Positions 24,870 through 37,338 of a stretch of DNA of 64,000 nucleotides are shown piece by piece. The DNA is from Paralvinella palmiformis. Taxonomy: Eukaryota; Annelida; Polychaeta; Terebellida; Alvinellidae. The stretch spans positions 1 to 64,000 of the forward strand of contig JAODUP010000423.1 in assembly GCA_025642065.1 (NCBI GenBank). Direction: 5' to 3'. Position numbers and translations under genes: made by a program. Position 1 is the stretch's first letter. Each line of letters begins with the position of its first letter. The notes under the pieces were generated by a model, which was not told where the DNA came from, did no database searches, and was given only the letters and a program-made list of their open reading frames with translations.

Positions 24870-25149
24870 AAAGAAACCCATCATCTATATTATCAACATC
24901 ATTTCGTTTTACTTTTATCGTAATTTTAGGCAAACAACTTGATTTCAATTATACAATTTACACCTTGACTGAACTTGTACCATGTATTAAACGTCTAGGT
25001 CAGTTTACATGGGTTACTGATACATCTCACTGAAAGTTGTTATATTTTCCAATAACATTATAAAATATGTATTATTTACGATTTATAATTATTGCGTTGG
25101 TTAGCCATAATTAATGCAATGTTAATAATATTAATGCAATAAATTATGA

Positions 25150-26250
25150 TGATATATATCACTCACCTGGCCGACCATACTTAGCATGGAAATTAAAAAG
25201 TGACTACACACATGCCCGTAGTATGTAAGCTGATTAATTAATGCCCTTACAAATAATCTGTAAAGATATGTATATCTTTTTAGAACAATCCAGCGAATTT
25301 TGGAGGGAAGTTCCGAATTTGGATAGTTTTTGAGGGAAAAGGAATTTTACTGGTCAAAACATCTAAACACGCAATATATAATATTTAATCCTGTAATCAT
25401 ATTGTAAGTTTTAAGGGTTTATCCATTTTGTTGGTTATGTTTTCCCATTATTTAAAAAGTTAAAGTAAACCTTTAAGATGTAGTAACAACTTCAAAAAGG
25501 TTAACTCGATATATATTCGAATTTGTAATTTAACCTGGACTTGCTAGCTCCCTAGTCATTCACTGGCCTGCACCATTCTAACTATACATCCCTAACTGCG
25601 GTTGTCTGGCCAAGGCCGATAATTTCACGACACCACGATTAGCGAGTAATTACATAGTAACCTCTTCGGTGAATTGCACACTTGACTATTCTCTTGATAA
25701 TTTCTATCTGATTCGTCAGTGAAATAGGTAGATTGCAAAATAAATTTGTACCAGTTATTAAGTATAATCTATTGCGATTAAAACTATATCTACATAGAAA
25801 TAATCTTAAAACAAAAATTATTTGATAGCTGGTATTGGGGCGGAGTAATCACAAAATGACGCCGGCCAGCTGAAAAATCCAAATCCTGATTTTAATGATG
25901 TCATTAGAATTGTCCTACTTAATTGAATATATTATGTAGTCGATTACGAAAGAAGTGAATGAAATATTTTGAGTCTAATACTACAATGTATATATATTCT
26001 CAAAAACAGTTTAATATTTATTTGCATGGCCAGTAAGATCAATTAAGTGTATGCTGTTTGAATATATTAAATTAATTTCTTTAAAAACAAAATTTGCTCA
26101 ATATTTGCCATCTGTATTCTATGCGATCTGTAGATATATGTTTAATATCGTTCACGTATAGGTTTTATTATTATTTCCTGTTTATCTTTCCATAATTTAT
26201 GATATATCTTGATATCACTTTAACAATAAAGAAATAAAACTGCACATGGT
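25150..26250 (+). repeat. Dispersed repeat R2, copy a
   Basis: Collinear with 61345-62410 over about 1 kb. Shared landmarks are an 'AAGATA..TATCTTT..CCAGCGAAT' block, 'TCAGTGAAATAGGTA', 'GATTAAAAC.ATATCTACAT', 'TGATTTTAATGATGTCATTA' against 'TGTTTTGATGATGTCATTA', and a late 'TAGGT.TTTTATTATTATT' block. It is highly diverged, without coding motifs or visible terminal repeats. Confidence 0.72.
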
Positions 26251-26902
26251 GTTCCATAGTTTTATTTATTACAGTTTGATTACGGCGGAAATATCGGTCA
26301 CCTAAATAGATGACAAACTACACACAACCACTAGTTTTTCTATCAATTATGCACATATGTATGCAATAGTGTAAACACTGAATGCCAAATCTGTGGAATG
26401 TCCGAACTAATGATGAGAAAATAAAACATTATTGTTATGTTCTCGCATTGCCTTAATAAGGAAACTGTGTTAGGAAACGACTTCATCATGCATCAAGAAT
26501 ACTTGGCTGGTGAGTTATTATTAATATCGCACCAATTAAGAATGCAACTAATCAAGAGATAAACGAGTTATTCAGAGACAATATCGCTAACATCACTTAC
26601 ACTCGACGAACACCTTGTCATGATTAATCACTACCAACATATAACCAATAGTGGTGACCATTTTAGTACATTGCATTGCAAATGCGTAGATTAGTGTTAT
26701 GCATCGTAGTATTACTTGCATCTTTGTAATATTTTATCATGCAGCAACAATAATTAGCTTAACTGTCTTTTTTCTTGGGCAATGCCCATTTGACAATATT
26801 TACTAACCCGGCATATTACTTACAATAACAAATTACCTATTCACTATTTGTTAAGACCTAATTATCCCTATATTGATGTAACATTTATATTCTCTCGCTT
26901 GC

Positions 26903-26904
<2 letters not shown>

Positions 26905-26934
<30 letters not shown>
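26905..26934. repeat. (CT)n microsatellite
   Basis: CT run, followed by CA-rich sequence to about 27035. Confidence 0.95.
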
Positions 26935-26937
<3 letters not shown>

Positions 26938-27309
26938 TTGTCTGTGTATGTGTATTTGTGTTGGTCCTCTCATGCACACAGGCACATACATACACAAACA
27001 CACATGAACACACGCTCCACACACACATAGTTACACATACACAAATAAGCCTTGTTTTAAACCTTATAGCCTTATATTGTAGTTAGACAGGTTTTATTTA
27101 TATACTTTCGACGCAAGGTCATTATATTCTGGCCAGACAATTCGCGCTAAGCAAAACAGTTGTTTCAGACAATTAATTTCCATTAAACATTCATCTTATA
27201 CATCAAAGAAGCATGGCTTTAAACACGACCCTATTAGCCTCACTTTATTATGAATGACAAAATTAATTACTTTTGGTATATAACACGAAAACCAATAATC
27301 TATTGTAGG

Positions 27310-27345
27310 CAACACACACACACACATACACGAACATACACACGA

Positions 27346-27419
<74 letters not shown>
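27310..27419. repeat. (CA)n then (TA)n
   Basis: CA-rich to about 27369, then a pure TA run. Confidence 0.97.
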
Positions 27420-27421
<2 letters not shown>

Positions 27422-28109
27422 ATATGCAGTGCTTAGAGCACTAACTGGCTGGAAACTAGCTCACACCAATGTTAGTGTGATATATTCCGTTTTTGACCGG
27501 ACCGAAATTGAACACCTCAATTCTAGATATCTTGTATTAATATTTGTAATTAATAAAGAAAATCCCAAATATTCTGCATAAATCAAATTCGTATGTGACC
27601 ATAGTATTCATTAATAACCTCAACCATTCAATTCGATAATAACTTACTACTATTTTCTAGCTGAAGAACAACACATTCATTACGATATTACGTCCTTAAT
27701 GACAATATATCTATCATATTATAAAGATTATAATATGTATCATTGTGTTACTCTAACAAAACTAGCTGCGCTATATCAGTCACTAACAAATTGTCAGTCA
27801 AATATCAGTCAAATCAAACTATACAAATCATTTCAATGTTATTGAGTTCGAAGTATTCATCAATAGTCACATGATTAAAATTATATTACTAAGATGAAGA
27901 TAATAACATGAATAATTATATTAATTTCAAATATGAAAATATATTTATTAAAAGTAAATACTGAATGTAAAACAATTGAAACACACAAGCTGAACAAGAC
28001 TTATTTTAATAGCTAGTAGCAATATTTATTTTTTTACTGTGATTTACCTGTAATGCAAAAGATAATGTCATCATTTAGGTTTGAATATGTTCAATATGAA
28101 TGTTTTCAT

Positions 28110-29060
28110 ATATACAGGCATACATGAATAGGCGGTATAATGCATGGAAGTGAAACTAACCCAAAACAGAACATATTCAAGTGTTCGGCTTACATATTGA
28201 CTGGCTGGGAATTCTCCCTGAAGAACAAAAACAAACATATTGACTAAGTGTTTCGCTTGACTACCAATTAGTCATTAGCTATTTATTTTAGATGGTTAAA
28301 TGAATTTATAGAATTATATCACTCTCACATTAATAGCCTTTTCATACTATTATAAATGTTGTTATCTCGTTACTTTTGTGTACTTTTAATAACCCATTCT
28401 GTTCATTGAATACGTTTGTCAACATGTACGATTAAGGGACAGGTTTACTCGTTTGCCTACATGCTGATCTGACTTCTTACAATCATCAGTATTTGCCTCA
28501 ATGTCCGCCCACCTGTCTACTTGCCTTCTGATCCAATAACAAAATGGTGTTTGATCTCAAGTCTTTTACTTTAACAAAATTAGTAACTCTGTCTGCCATT
28601 TTCTATGGATCGCTAAGAAGTTAATGACTTCTTGGAAAAGTAAAGTTTCATCGACAAGATTTATCCAGTAGTAATTACGCTGACATTAATACGGTAATTT
28701 AACTTCGTCCATGTAGCGCAAAATAAGCTAATCTAATCAAAATGAGAAAAACACGATCTGATTATATTCTATCCGACGCCAGAACACTGAGATTGTCAAG
28801 TTAACCAATATGAATGTTTTTGAGAGTTCAGCTGCATTACGCTTAGGAAGAGCAACGGAATGAAAAAGGTAAAATATTTATTTGTATGATTTAAAGATGC
28901 ATATTTCTCAAATAAAAATATATGAAATTAGTAATGATATTGTTTAGTAATATAACTTTTTTCTTTAAAAAAGTTAAGATTACTGTCTTGTGTATGTTAT
29001 TAACTAGAACTATTAAGAGCTTATTAATCTGAATACAAGAAGATATATATGTATATAAAT
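28110..29060 (+). repeat. Dispersed repeat R1, copy b (SINE-free)
   Basis: Collinear with 9550-10615. At about 28773-28800 it keeps the sequence GACGCCAGAACACTGAGATTG, which corresponds to the two sides of the SINE in copy a joined directly. It is therefore the empty paralogous site. It ends near 29040 at a TA tract. Confidence 0.7.
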
Positions 29061-29069
29061 GATATATAC

Positions 29070-29070
<1 letters not shown>

Positions 29071-29126
<56 letters not shown>
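29071..29126. repeat. (TA)n microsatellite
   Basis: Pure TA run. Confidence 0.97.
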
Positions 29127-29129
<3 letters not shown>

Positions 29130-29131
<2 letters not shown>

Positions 29132-29700
29132 TAGGTTTCGATCAATTTTGAGGCCCTCTAGTATTTAATAATTACTAATTGTTCTGTATTATTGTGGTAT
29201 TTACTTCCGTATTTTCCTTGCGTATTTATTTACGTATTTTACATATTGTGGCATTTACTTAACGGATACGTTTTTACTCCAATAAGTATAATCAATTGAA
29301 GCATCCTATACACACATGTTACACTAGAATTTCATACTCAGACCTGAATTCCTAGAACAGCTGATCCAATGCTAGTACTATTTTGGTTCTATAAATACAT
29401 TTACTACTAGTAACAACGGTAGTATTACTCAAATTAGTAGATATAACAATAGTCGTAGCAGTAGCATCAATTATAGTGCCACTAAATGTTGCTACTCTTA
29501 CTACTGGTAATACAGGTATTAACTTACTATTATCATTAGTATTGTCAGTATTGGTAGTAATACAATCCAGGAAATAAGTTTGGAATATATCGCTCAGTTT
29601 TTTATTATTTTGACATTTAGTCTGATAATCCAGCCAATATAATGCCTATTTCATGCGTAACCAGCATACACATGCAGCATAGGCTCAAATATATCTACTA
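29130..29700. other. AT-rich DNA with a cryptic ACT/AGT trinucleotide tract
   Basis: From about 29395 to 29570 the sequence is an imperfect mixture of ACT, AGT and AAT steps. No gene is seen. Confidence 0.5.
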
Positions 29701-29740
29701 CCAATATTTCGGTTGCAAATTCCCTTGATACCGCTTGTAG

Positions 29741-29751
29741 GCTATATAAAT
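29741..29751 (+). promoter_or_regulatory. Possible TATA element of Tc1 copy 1
   Basis: CTATATAAATG lies about 70 bp before the first in-frame Met of the Tc1 transposase remnant. In a genome this AT-rich a TATA match is weak evidence. Confidence 0.25.
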
Positions 29752-29816
29752 GCAAAGCCTCGTTCTTTTAACCTTTCTCAAGTCTTTCTCACTTCATATG
29801 ATATTACTAACAACCA

Positions 29817-30810
29817 TGATGTGTCAAATGCGTGCAGATATGTGCAACATGATCGTTGGTATGCACCCGGCCGGGTCTAACAAGAAGGACATTGCCCAAG
29901 TGTTTCGGATCGCTCAATGATCGATATCTAAGATCCTGAAGTGTCATCGCGAGACTGCCCTAACGACTCCTAGGCCAAGAAATGGTCGTCCCAACTGTGC
30001 CGTAATAGTCGAACAAAACCTTCATCTCAGCTCCGTGCCGACTGGATCCGTTTCACCAATGTTCCTGTGACAACTCGGCTGGTGAATTATCGACTTTTGA
30101 ACACTGGTTATTTGGCAAGACGACCTATGAGAAAGCCCCTACTGCAAAGAAGACACCGACAAGTGCGATTTGTGTGGGCGAGAGGGCACTTGAACATGTG
30201 TGATGGTCACTGGCAACACATTGTATTCAGTGACGAATCCAGAGTTTTGCTGTATCGTCAAGATGGTCTTGTTCGAGTGTGCACACAAGCTCACAGTGCT
30301 CTACTCGATGAGTGTATACTGCCTAGAGTACAGTCAGGCCGCGGAGAAGTCACGATATGGGGTGACTTCCATAGCACAAGGAAATCCGAGCTCCACGTAC
30401 AGGATGGAAACATGGATCAGTACCAGTATATACATGTCCTGGAAACCAAATTGCTTCCATTTGCTAGGAGAGACTTCCAAGTAAATTGTGTGTTCCAAGA
30501 TGACAATGCTCCACAGTACACCGAGCGCGACGCGTCATGATTACCTCAAAGATGATAATGTTCAGCACAAGGATTGGCCAGCTATGTCAGTGGATTTGAA
30601 CCCGATCGAGAACCTCTGGCCGGAAATATAAGGTGGATTGAACAATATGGACCCCCCCCCCAACTAACGTGACTGAACTGACCCAGGCTGTTGTGGACAT
30701 TTGGCGAGATATTCCGGATCAGAAGCTCTCAACCCTCATTTTGAGCACGCCTCGACGCTAGCGTACCGTATATAACACCAGAGGAGATCATATGAAGTAT
30801 TGAATATTGT
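29817..30810 (+). pseudogene. Tc1-like transposase, copy 1 (DD34E type, dead)
   Basis: A Tc1/mariner-superfamily transposase broken by stops and frameshifts. The N-terminal helix-turn-helix region (from about 29832) contains SNKKDIAQVFRIAQ and the GRP hook. The catalytic domain has VFSDES (first Asp, about 30226), FQDDNAP (second Asp, about 30497) and, after a frameshift near 30535, DLNPIENLW (catalytic Glu, about 30590-30620). The last residues, ending HMKY, align with HTKY in copy 2, so the two belong to one family. A 157-codon open stretch (30067-30540) is the longest intact part. The protein would have cut and pasted DNA at TA sites. I did not find the terminal inverted repeats. Confidence 0.9.
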
Positions 30811-31029
30811 TTCATATTGCTTGGCATGATTCATCATCTTTAGCACAAGGACAAATATTTTGAATGTGGATTTTGTTTTGTGAGAGCTTTATATCTACGA
30901 ATAAGAGCAATGATTTTGTTAGTATTTGTCACATGTTCAAAGAATTAGCAATAAAGAGAATAAACCAGTATTTTTAAGTAAAATATTCAATATTATTGAA
31001 CATAATGAATTGACAATATAAAATGACAC

Positions 31030-31324
31030 AATGCTGTGAAAAATAACATGAAATTCATTGCAAGAGTGCTCCAAAACGTTCATTTATGCAGCACTTTGGG
31101 ATATTCCAAACTTTTTTTCCTAGACTTTATTATTATTATTAGGAGCAGTACCAGTTCTGATATTAGTAATAGTAGTGTTAACCGTAATATTAACAGTAGA
31201 AATAGTAGTGGAAGTAGTAATAGTGGTAATTGTAGTAGCATCAATAGGAGTAGCAACAGTAGTAGTTGTGGTCGTCGTGGTGATGGTGATGGCAGTAGTG
31301 GTAGTTGTGTAGTAGTAGTAGTAG

Positions 31325-31364
<40 letters not shown>

Positions 31365-31510
31365 AGTAGTAGTAGTAGTAGTAATAGTAGTAATAGTAGT
31401 AGTAATAGTAATAGTTGTAATAGTAGTAGTAATAGTAGTAGTAGTAGTAAGAGTAATAAGAGTAGTAGAAGTAGCAGTATTAGTAATCATCAATATTCAT
31501 CGTAAGTAAA
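31030..31510. repeat. Imperfect (AGT)n trinucleotide tract
   Basis: From about 31130 the sequence is nearly all AGT, AAT and GTG triplets, with a pure AGT core at about 31325-31365. It gives long serine-, valine- or leucine-rich open frames on both strands. These are artefacts of three-base periodicity and not genes. Confidence 0.93.
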
Positions 31511-31917
31511 ATGATAAGCTGGTGACCAAAATAAGAATTAAATGTTAACAATAAATGTCTAATGTTTATAAACATCAAAACCGTCCATTATCTTTTATAA
31601 CATGTTATTTATTGCATTGATTAATTAATCAATTGGGTATTTAGTTACTACTTGTCTTATTATTAGTTGTTATCAAGCACATTACGTTTATCTCGCGATG
31701 TCTTTATAACAACATATTGGATTTGTTGACTATTAACCGTTATAAAACCAAAATATTATAATTCCTTGAATTATAGTGTTGTTGTTTTTAAACATTAAAT
31801 CATCGACTTAATTTGCTGGATAAACATTTTAAAATCTTGGTAACTACGGTAATAGTGTAATTGTAATAAGGACACAATCAGTTAGAATTATATCAATACG
31901 TATAAAAACGAATACTA

Positions 31918-31918
<1 letters not shown>

Positions 31919-31966
<48 letters not shown>
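31919..31966. repeat. (AAT)n microsatellite at the LINE-B 3' end
   Basis: Sixteen AAT units. On the minus strand they follow the LINE-B 3' region and probably derive from its tail. Confidence 0.9.
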
Positions 31967-31968
<2 letters not shown>

Positions 31969-32262
31969 ATATCTTTCTTTTGTACGTAGTTGATTCAACA
32001 TAATAACAAGAACATGTAGGAACACAAACAGATAATGAAATAAAACAACTATGATACACACAACCTAGCCACTTAATCTTTGCCAAGATTTGTTAATAAA
32101 ATATTAAATATTTCATAATCAAAACCATCAATATATGATTAACCTTGCACGCAGCTGAGTAAACATTTAACATTATTAACAATAGCTTGGTATTTAAATC
32201 AAATCTGAGCTCTACTATTTACTCTATTAACACATTGTGATAAAGAATCAGTGAAATATATA

Positions 32263-34873
32263 TCAAAATTGTGACGTAAATAATACATATTCTAGCTCAT
32301 AGAAGATGTAGCACATGAAAAGGTAATCTTGCCAATAGAATATTTGTTCCAGTGAAGGTGCTAGTCTCCCGGTATGTGTACGATAAAGTACATTAAATAG
32401 ACGTCGCACCGCTTTATTCCACTGAACATAGCAGTTTGTAAATCCCACAGATTTCAGATCCCACAATTTCATAGATAGTAAATAACCTATTCACAGAATC
32501 ATTACAAGTTCACTGTTTGGATTTACCATCAAATAAGTCAGGTAAGCTGATATGCACAGTATTGCCAATATTGTCTACTCTTGTATGGCATTATCATTAA
32601 GGTAAATACATTCTTGTTCTGTAATAGGAGCAGCAAACCTAATTCTTATGGTCTTTGGAGCATTGAATACAATATTATATTGTTTATTAAAGTCGGTACA
32701 CATACCTAACATATGATTAAGAGCGTTCAAACTTGGGCAAATGAGAATGAGGTCGTCTGCATACCCATTGCTCCCTATAAACCCAGTGTTAACATGACAA
32801 CCAAAACCACTGTTCTTTAACAATACAATTAATTCATCGATATATACAATAAATAATATTGGCGATATTATACCACCTTAGTTTACTCCGTTTGACACAT
32901 TGAAATACCAGGATATATATCAATCCCATGAAACACAAAACTGTTGTCTCATGTAATTATCCAAAAACGACCTAATAATAAGTCCAGGCATACCACGAAT
33001 AATTAGCAATTTAAATAATTTGCCATGATGTACTTTATAAAGTGCTTTACACGCGTCTAAGAGCCAACTATATATATTTCCACTTTTTCTAAAATAATAA
33101 TCCACACTTTCAATACAGATAGCTGTACAAAGTGTTGTCGAGAGAGCCGGCTTGAAACGAAATTGTAAGTCTGATGTGTACAAATAACTATCGTACTTAT
33201 CTAATATTTTTATATCTAACAATTTACATAATGACCAACATAAAGTTATACCACGATAGTTATCACTGGAACACAATGAAGAACGAAGATTCTTTGGAAT
33301 AGAAATAATAGTAGAATGTAGCAATTCGTTTGAAATATAGCCATGCACAATCATTGCATTAATTAGACAACGAATCATGAGAAATAATTTGTTCGACCCA
33401 TTTATAGGATGATCTGAGTCAAAACCATGTCCACCATCGTGTTTCCCTGCTTTCCATTTTCGAGCACATTTTGATATAGTTGTCACACATATATCAATAT
33501 TGAATAAAGAGTCCCCTAGAAGAGAAGTAATATAACCACGAATTGTGTCTAGCTTTTTCAAACTAGTAATTACACTATTTTAATGTTTCATATTTATGTA
33601 CAAATAACTCTGCTATTTAAGATATACGGCACGTCATTAAATACGGCACGTCTCATCAACATTGGATGGAATGTTTTAGATATTGGAATAATATTCTTTC
33701 ATTCTCTGCACATATTGGAACGATTTTGAGAAGCTAGCTTTCATTTACGTATTTCAGATTCTTTCCCTTTGGCACACCTTATAGCATACTGTTATCTAGC
33801 TCGGGTATGTTTCATGGTGTCATACACATAGCCATGGTTCGGCTTACCACATTCTAAACACAAGTAATGCCAAAAGAGATGGTATTCTCGTTTTAGCTTG
33901 ACCATATCGTTCCAGCCAACAATTTGACCACTATATTTTTTTCCGAAGTGGGATTGTAATCACTCCCGTATTAATGCAACAGTTAATGATGTCATTACAG
34001 AAAGTATCAATCTGATGTTTCTGTATATTATCATTACACATGACATCACGGCATAGTAATAGCTCTTTAGCTATAATTATATCACCCAGACGTTCATCTA
34101 AGATATCCTGGAATATGCTAATGTTATCCTTCTTAGCTTTATACCATAAACACCAGTAGTAGGCATCATCTTCTGCACCTTAATATAACTAGTATTACAG
34201 CGAAGTTTGAGTTCCATTAAACCATGACTAGATGGATTTATGCTATCATAATTTATAGTATTCTTCATAATCATATGAAATACATTCTGACTGACCTGAA
34301 AGTGATCAATACATGATATATGGTTTAGAGAGTGATTAATATATGTATAATCACGAATGGTATTATTAGTATGCCTCGCATTCAGCAAATCATTACGATC
34401 CTCAAATTCCAACAACGCTCTAGTTTGAGCATTATTTCGCAAATAACATGTATTGAAATCACCAGAGATAATGAAGGCGTTACATTCATTTCCATGCATT
34501 AAATATCACATGGCATATAGACTAATGCAACACATATAGAGAAATTATGACTGGTTTGTATAATAATACCACATATTCCTCTATAGTCAGTATCAATATT
34601 GCGAACATATCTCGCCGAAGATTTATGGTATAATACGGCGACAGCGCGCTTGGACATACAATCAACACCAGATTTATTATACGACAAATTCTCATTATGT
34701 ATATTGTTACGTTTATGCTGCATTTGTTCAATTAACCATGTTTCTTGAAGGCACAAAATGTCGCACTGATTCCCACTGAGCATACCGTTAATATAATTCA
34801 ACGATCTATCCGTACCTTCACAGTTGAGCGAATAAACATTAAGCTTATTATATACTAATAGTTGTACTTCCAT
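32263..34873 (-). pseudogene. LINE-B ORF2: endonuclease and reverse transcriptase
   Basis: Endonuclease (34873-34098): VYSLNCEG, CDILCLQETWL with catalytic Glu, IISGDFN, DYTYIN, and CIDHFQVS with the closing Asp-His. Linker (about 33980-33600): VGWNDMVKLKREYHLFWH. RT (33561-32575): GGHGFDSDHPINGSNKLF, STIISIPKN, SDNYRGITLC (motif 2), SWLLDACKAL (motif A), then, after a break, the intact catalytic GYADDLILICPS (about 32760). C-terminus: AVRRLFNVLYRTHTG (32420-32370). The start follows ORF1 closely, as in other two-ORF LINEs. Numerous frameshifts separate the blocks, so no full enzyme can be made. Confidence 0.9.
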
Positions 34874-34888
34874 AATGTCAGTTATCAG

Positions 34889-36306
34889 TTACTTTTTATT
34901 TCGCCAGAAACGGCGACATCCAAAACCATCAGGCTAGAATTTAGGGTTCATGATATCATTAATGCTGTTGCATTCAAAGATATATATGATTTAGTCCATA
35001 AGCCATCCGGTCACACACATTCAAGTTCATGTACATTCACCTGACTTTCCTTCGGGAAATCTCTAACCATCTCATCGGTGATATCTTTAGCGATCCCGAA
35101 TATAAATAAATCATATCTGCGAGGCCCAGAGCGTAGTAAAGAGCCTTTCCGGGTAACATAGACCGGTTTAATCTTAGGTCTTGTACCTGTGTCATTTTTC
35201 GTCTCGGCATCAACCCGTCGCTATCTTCTCTGCCTCTTCATTTGGGCGGGTTGTAGGATGAAACTATCATCAGCCTCTTCATGTTCCACCTCATCGTTAG
35301 GTAGTGACGGTAAGGCCACTTGTAGGGGGCATAGCATAGGCATTCATTGATGTATCCTTGGGTCTCTTATCACAGGATGTGTATGATACATTGGATGTAG
35401 AAGCTGTTGCCACAACCGTATTGGTATCAAAAGGCCTGGAAGAGACTACACCATAATATGTCGTTCTTTGTGAAGCGCGTACATCTGCCATTTGTCGTTC
35501 AAGGCGACTCACTTTATCTCACCAGGAGTTACATTAAGAAGCTTGCTCAGATTAGCAGCCACAAATTCAGCGGGGCGATGTATATTTGTATTTAAATATC
35601 AATTAGTTTCACACTGTCCATGACATCTTAAATGTCCTTATCATCACCACTCTTGTGGCCTTTATTCGTCCCTTTCTGGACTATAGGCGGGTCAGCCCAT
35701 AGTTATTCCATAAGATATTTGGCTCCATTTATTATATCAGCATGATAGAGTTGATGATGATGATGATTGATTGATTTTACGGCCACTTTTGTGCACAAGG
35801 TAGGCTAAATGGGCCGAGCAACCTCCAAAGGTAATGAGACGAAGTGAAAGACGAAACAACCTTCAGATATGCCCACGCCGAGATTTGAACACGGGTGGTA
35901 GTGATCTGTGGTCCAACACGCTACCGCTAGACCACGGAGGCGCCCCCGCATGATAGGGGTTGTAGAATCATACTGCAATATTGTTGACAGGATGCCTTTC
36001 AAGGTGATAGAACGCATAAGCTAATACCTCATTTATAAAAAAATCTAGGCTCTGAACAGTGTTTATCATTTTGTACTCCTCAATAGATCATTCAACTAGA
36101 CCCTTTTTATCAAACAAGGTGATGTTGTCTCTGTAATGACCATCACCGGACACCATAACATTCACGGATTCATTTAGCATGGCAAAACCTCCGTAGCATT
36201 CACCAGAGAATTGCTTTACCTACTTATGGCACATAACCCATGATTGGAAAATACCTGTTTTTCTACCTGATACCACAGCGTACAAATTCTTCTTGGACTC
36301 AGTCAT
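34889..36306 (-). pseudogene. LINE-B ORF1 with viroplasmin/RNase H1-like N-terminal domain
   Basis: Starts with Met at 36306 (MTESKKNLYAVVSGRKTGIF). Residues 6-45 have the layout of the viroplasmin / RNase H1 hybrid-binding domain: an aromatic 'YAV', 'GRKTGIF..W', 'C...VK.F', then 'GGFAML'. In RNase H1 this domain binds RNA-DNA hybrids. After about 100 residues the SINE interrupts at 35948. Beyond it the same frame resumes (HADIINGAKYLME), followed by VAANLSKLLNVTPGE, a possible coiled coil SRLERQMADVRASQR, and a C-terminal nucleic-acid-binding region with RRYDLFIFGIAKDITDEMV and MNPKF-stop-PDGFGCRRFW. At least six stops and one frameshift. ORF1 proteins bind element RNA. Confidence 0.72.
35740..35956 (-). 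mobile_element. SINE family S1 nested in LINE-B ORF1
   Basis: A full-length minus-strand copy. On that strand it has the head GGGGGCGCCTCCGTGGTC, A-box TGGTCTAGCGGTAGC, a B-box-like GTTCAAATCTC, the common body and a short ATC/AATC-type tail. The 9-bp duplication GCATGATAG lies at both borders (35740-35748 and 35948-35956). Removing the SINE plus one copy of GCATGATAG restores the ORF1 frame, which confirms the borders. It inserted after LINE-B was in place. Confidence 0.95.
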
Positions 36307-36616
36307 GTTGTTGCATTAATTGTACACGTGAATTTGTGTATTCTGAGCGATAATAGGCTCTTAGCTGATTATTATTGTTTACTTGTTGCCTCGACGTTGT
36401 TGCCTCGACTTACGATACTTGTCGATGTTAGCACAAATACACTTATGCTATATATTACACCAATTGTTGCTACATGGGCTCCATGATAGTATATCAAATA
36501 TACAACGTAGTTCTCAAACAAAACAATTTAGCCCCCTTTCTGCCCAATATTGTATAACCCTGTCACACAAACACATGCATAAACACACACAAACACATAC
36601 AAAGACGTACACCATA

Positions 36617-36640
36617 CACACACACACACACACACACAAT

Positions 36641-36721
<81 letters not shown>
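36617..36721. repeat. (CA)n then (TA)n
   Basis: CA run to about 36640, then TA runs broken near 36676. Confidence 0.96.
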
Positions 36722-36722
<1 letters not shown>

Positions 36723-37263
36723 CAGAGAGAGAACAGAAGAAGAGAGAAGAAAGAGAGAGGCTGTCTGTGTATTGATTCTTATTGTTGTTGTTTCGTTTTT
36801 AATTGATTTCTTAAATTTTATTTATATCTGACTGGGTATTTACCTAACAGCATTTTTTTTAATATCTCATACTTTCACAACTCGATGTTCTTTTTTATCA
36901 TTCCATCACCGTTTGGTAGGGTGACTTAATGCATTTAGAGCACCGTTATGTAAGCAGAAAATATGCTACAACGATAGAGCTATATATTGTTTTCTTTTTA
37001 TTTGACAAAATAGTTGACTAAATATTAACTTTCTTGGCATAAAATGCTAATAATTTTACGCGAGATAACACATATTCTATATTTAGCCCACAAACCACAA
37101 ACACCTGAAATCATCACAATAAGATGAAATTATGTTAGATAATTAGATAAAGTGCATATGTAAAAAAACAAAAAACAGGTCATATGGCGATCTTGTACTA
37201 TCAAACAATGTATGATGATATATTGGTTTTGTGTTATCCAATTCCAGAGACGATGGATGAATG

Positions 37264-37266
<3 letters not shown>

Positions 37267-37334
<68 letters not shown>

Positions 37335-37338
37335 TATA
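37267..37338. repeat. (AT)n microsatellite
   Basis: AT run with one phase break near 37326. Confidence 0.97.

Larger units (their letters stand above)
31967..36345 (-). mobile_element. LINE-B: two-ORF CR1-like retrotransposon with nested SINE
   Basis: The most complete element in the window. On the minus strand it has ORF1 (36306 to 34889), ORF2 beginning 15 nt after the ORF1 stop (Met at 34873) with endonuclease, linker, RT and C-terminal parts, and a 3' region ending at an (AAT)n tract. The apurinic-type endonuclease plus RT without RNase H, and the style of the linker and RT, fit the CR1/L2 side of the jockey group; the clade is uncertain. A SINE interrupts ORF1. Stops and frameshifts occur throughout, yet most domain motifs remain, including YADD. 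Confidence 0.85.

Noticed and set aside
30200..30484. 94-codon frame in Tc1 copy 1
   Set aside because: It is an out-of-frame shadow of the transposase.
31036..31509. 157-codon Ser/Val-rich frame and 137-codon Leu/Thr-rich frame
   Set aside because: Both follow from an AGT-type trinucleotide tract without stops and have no other support.
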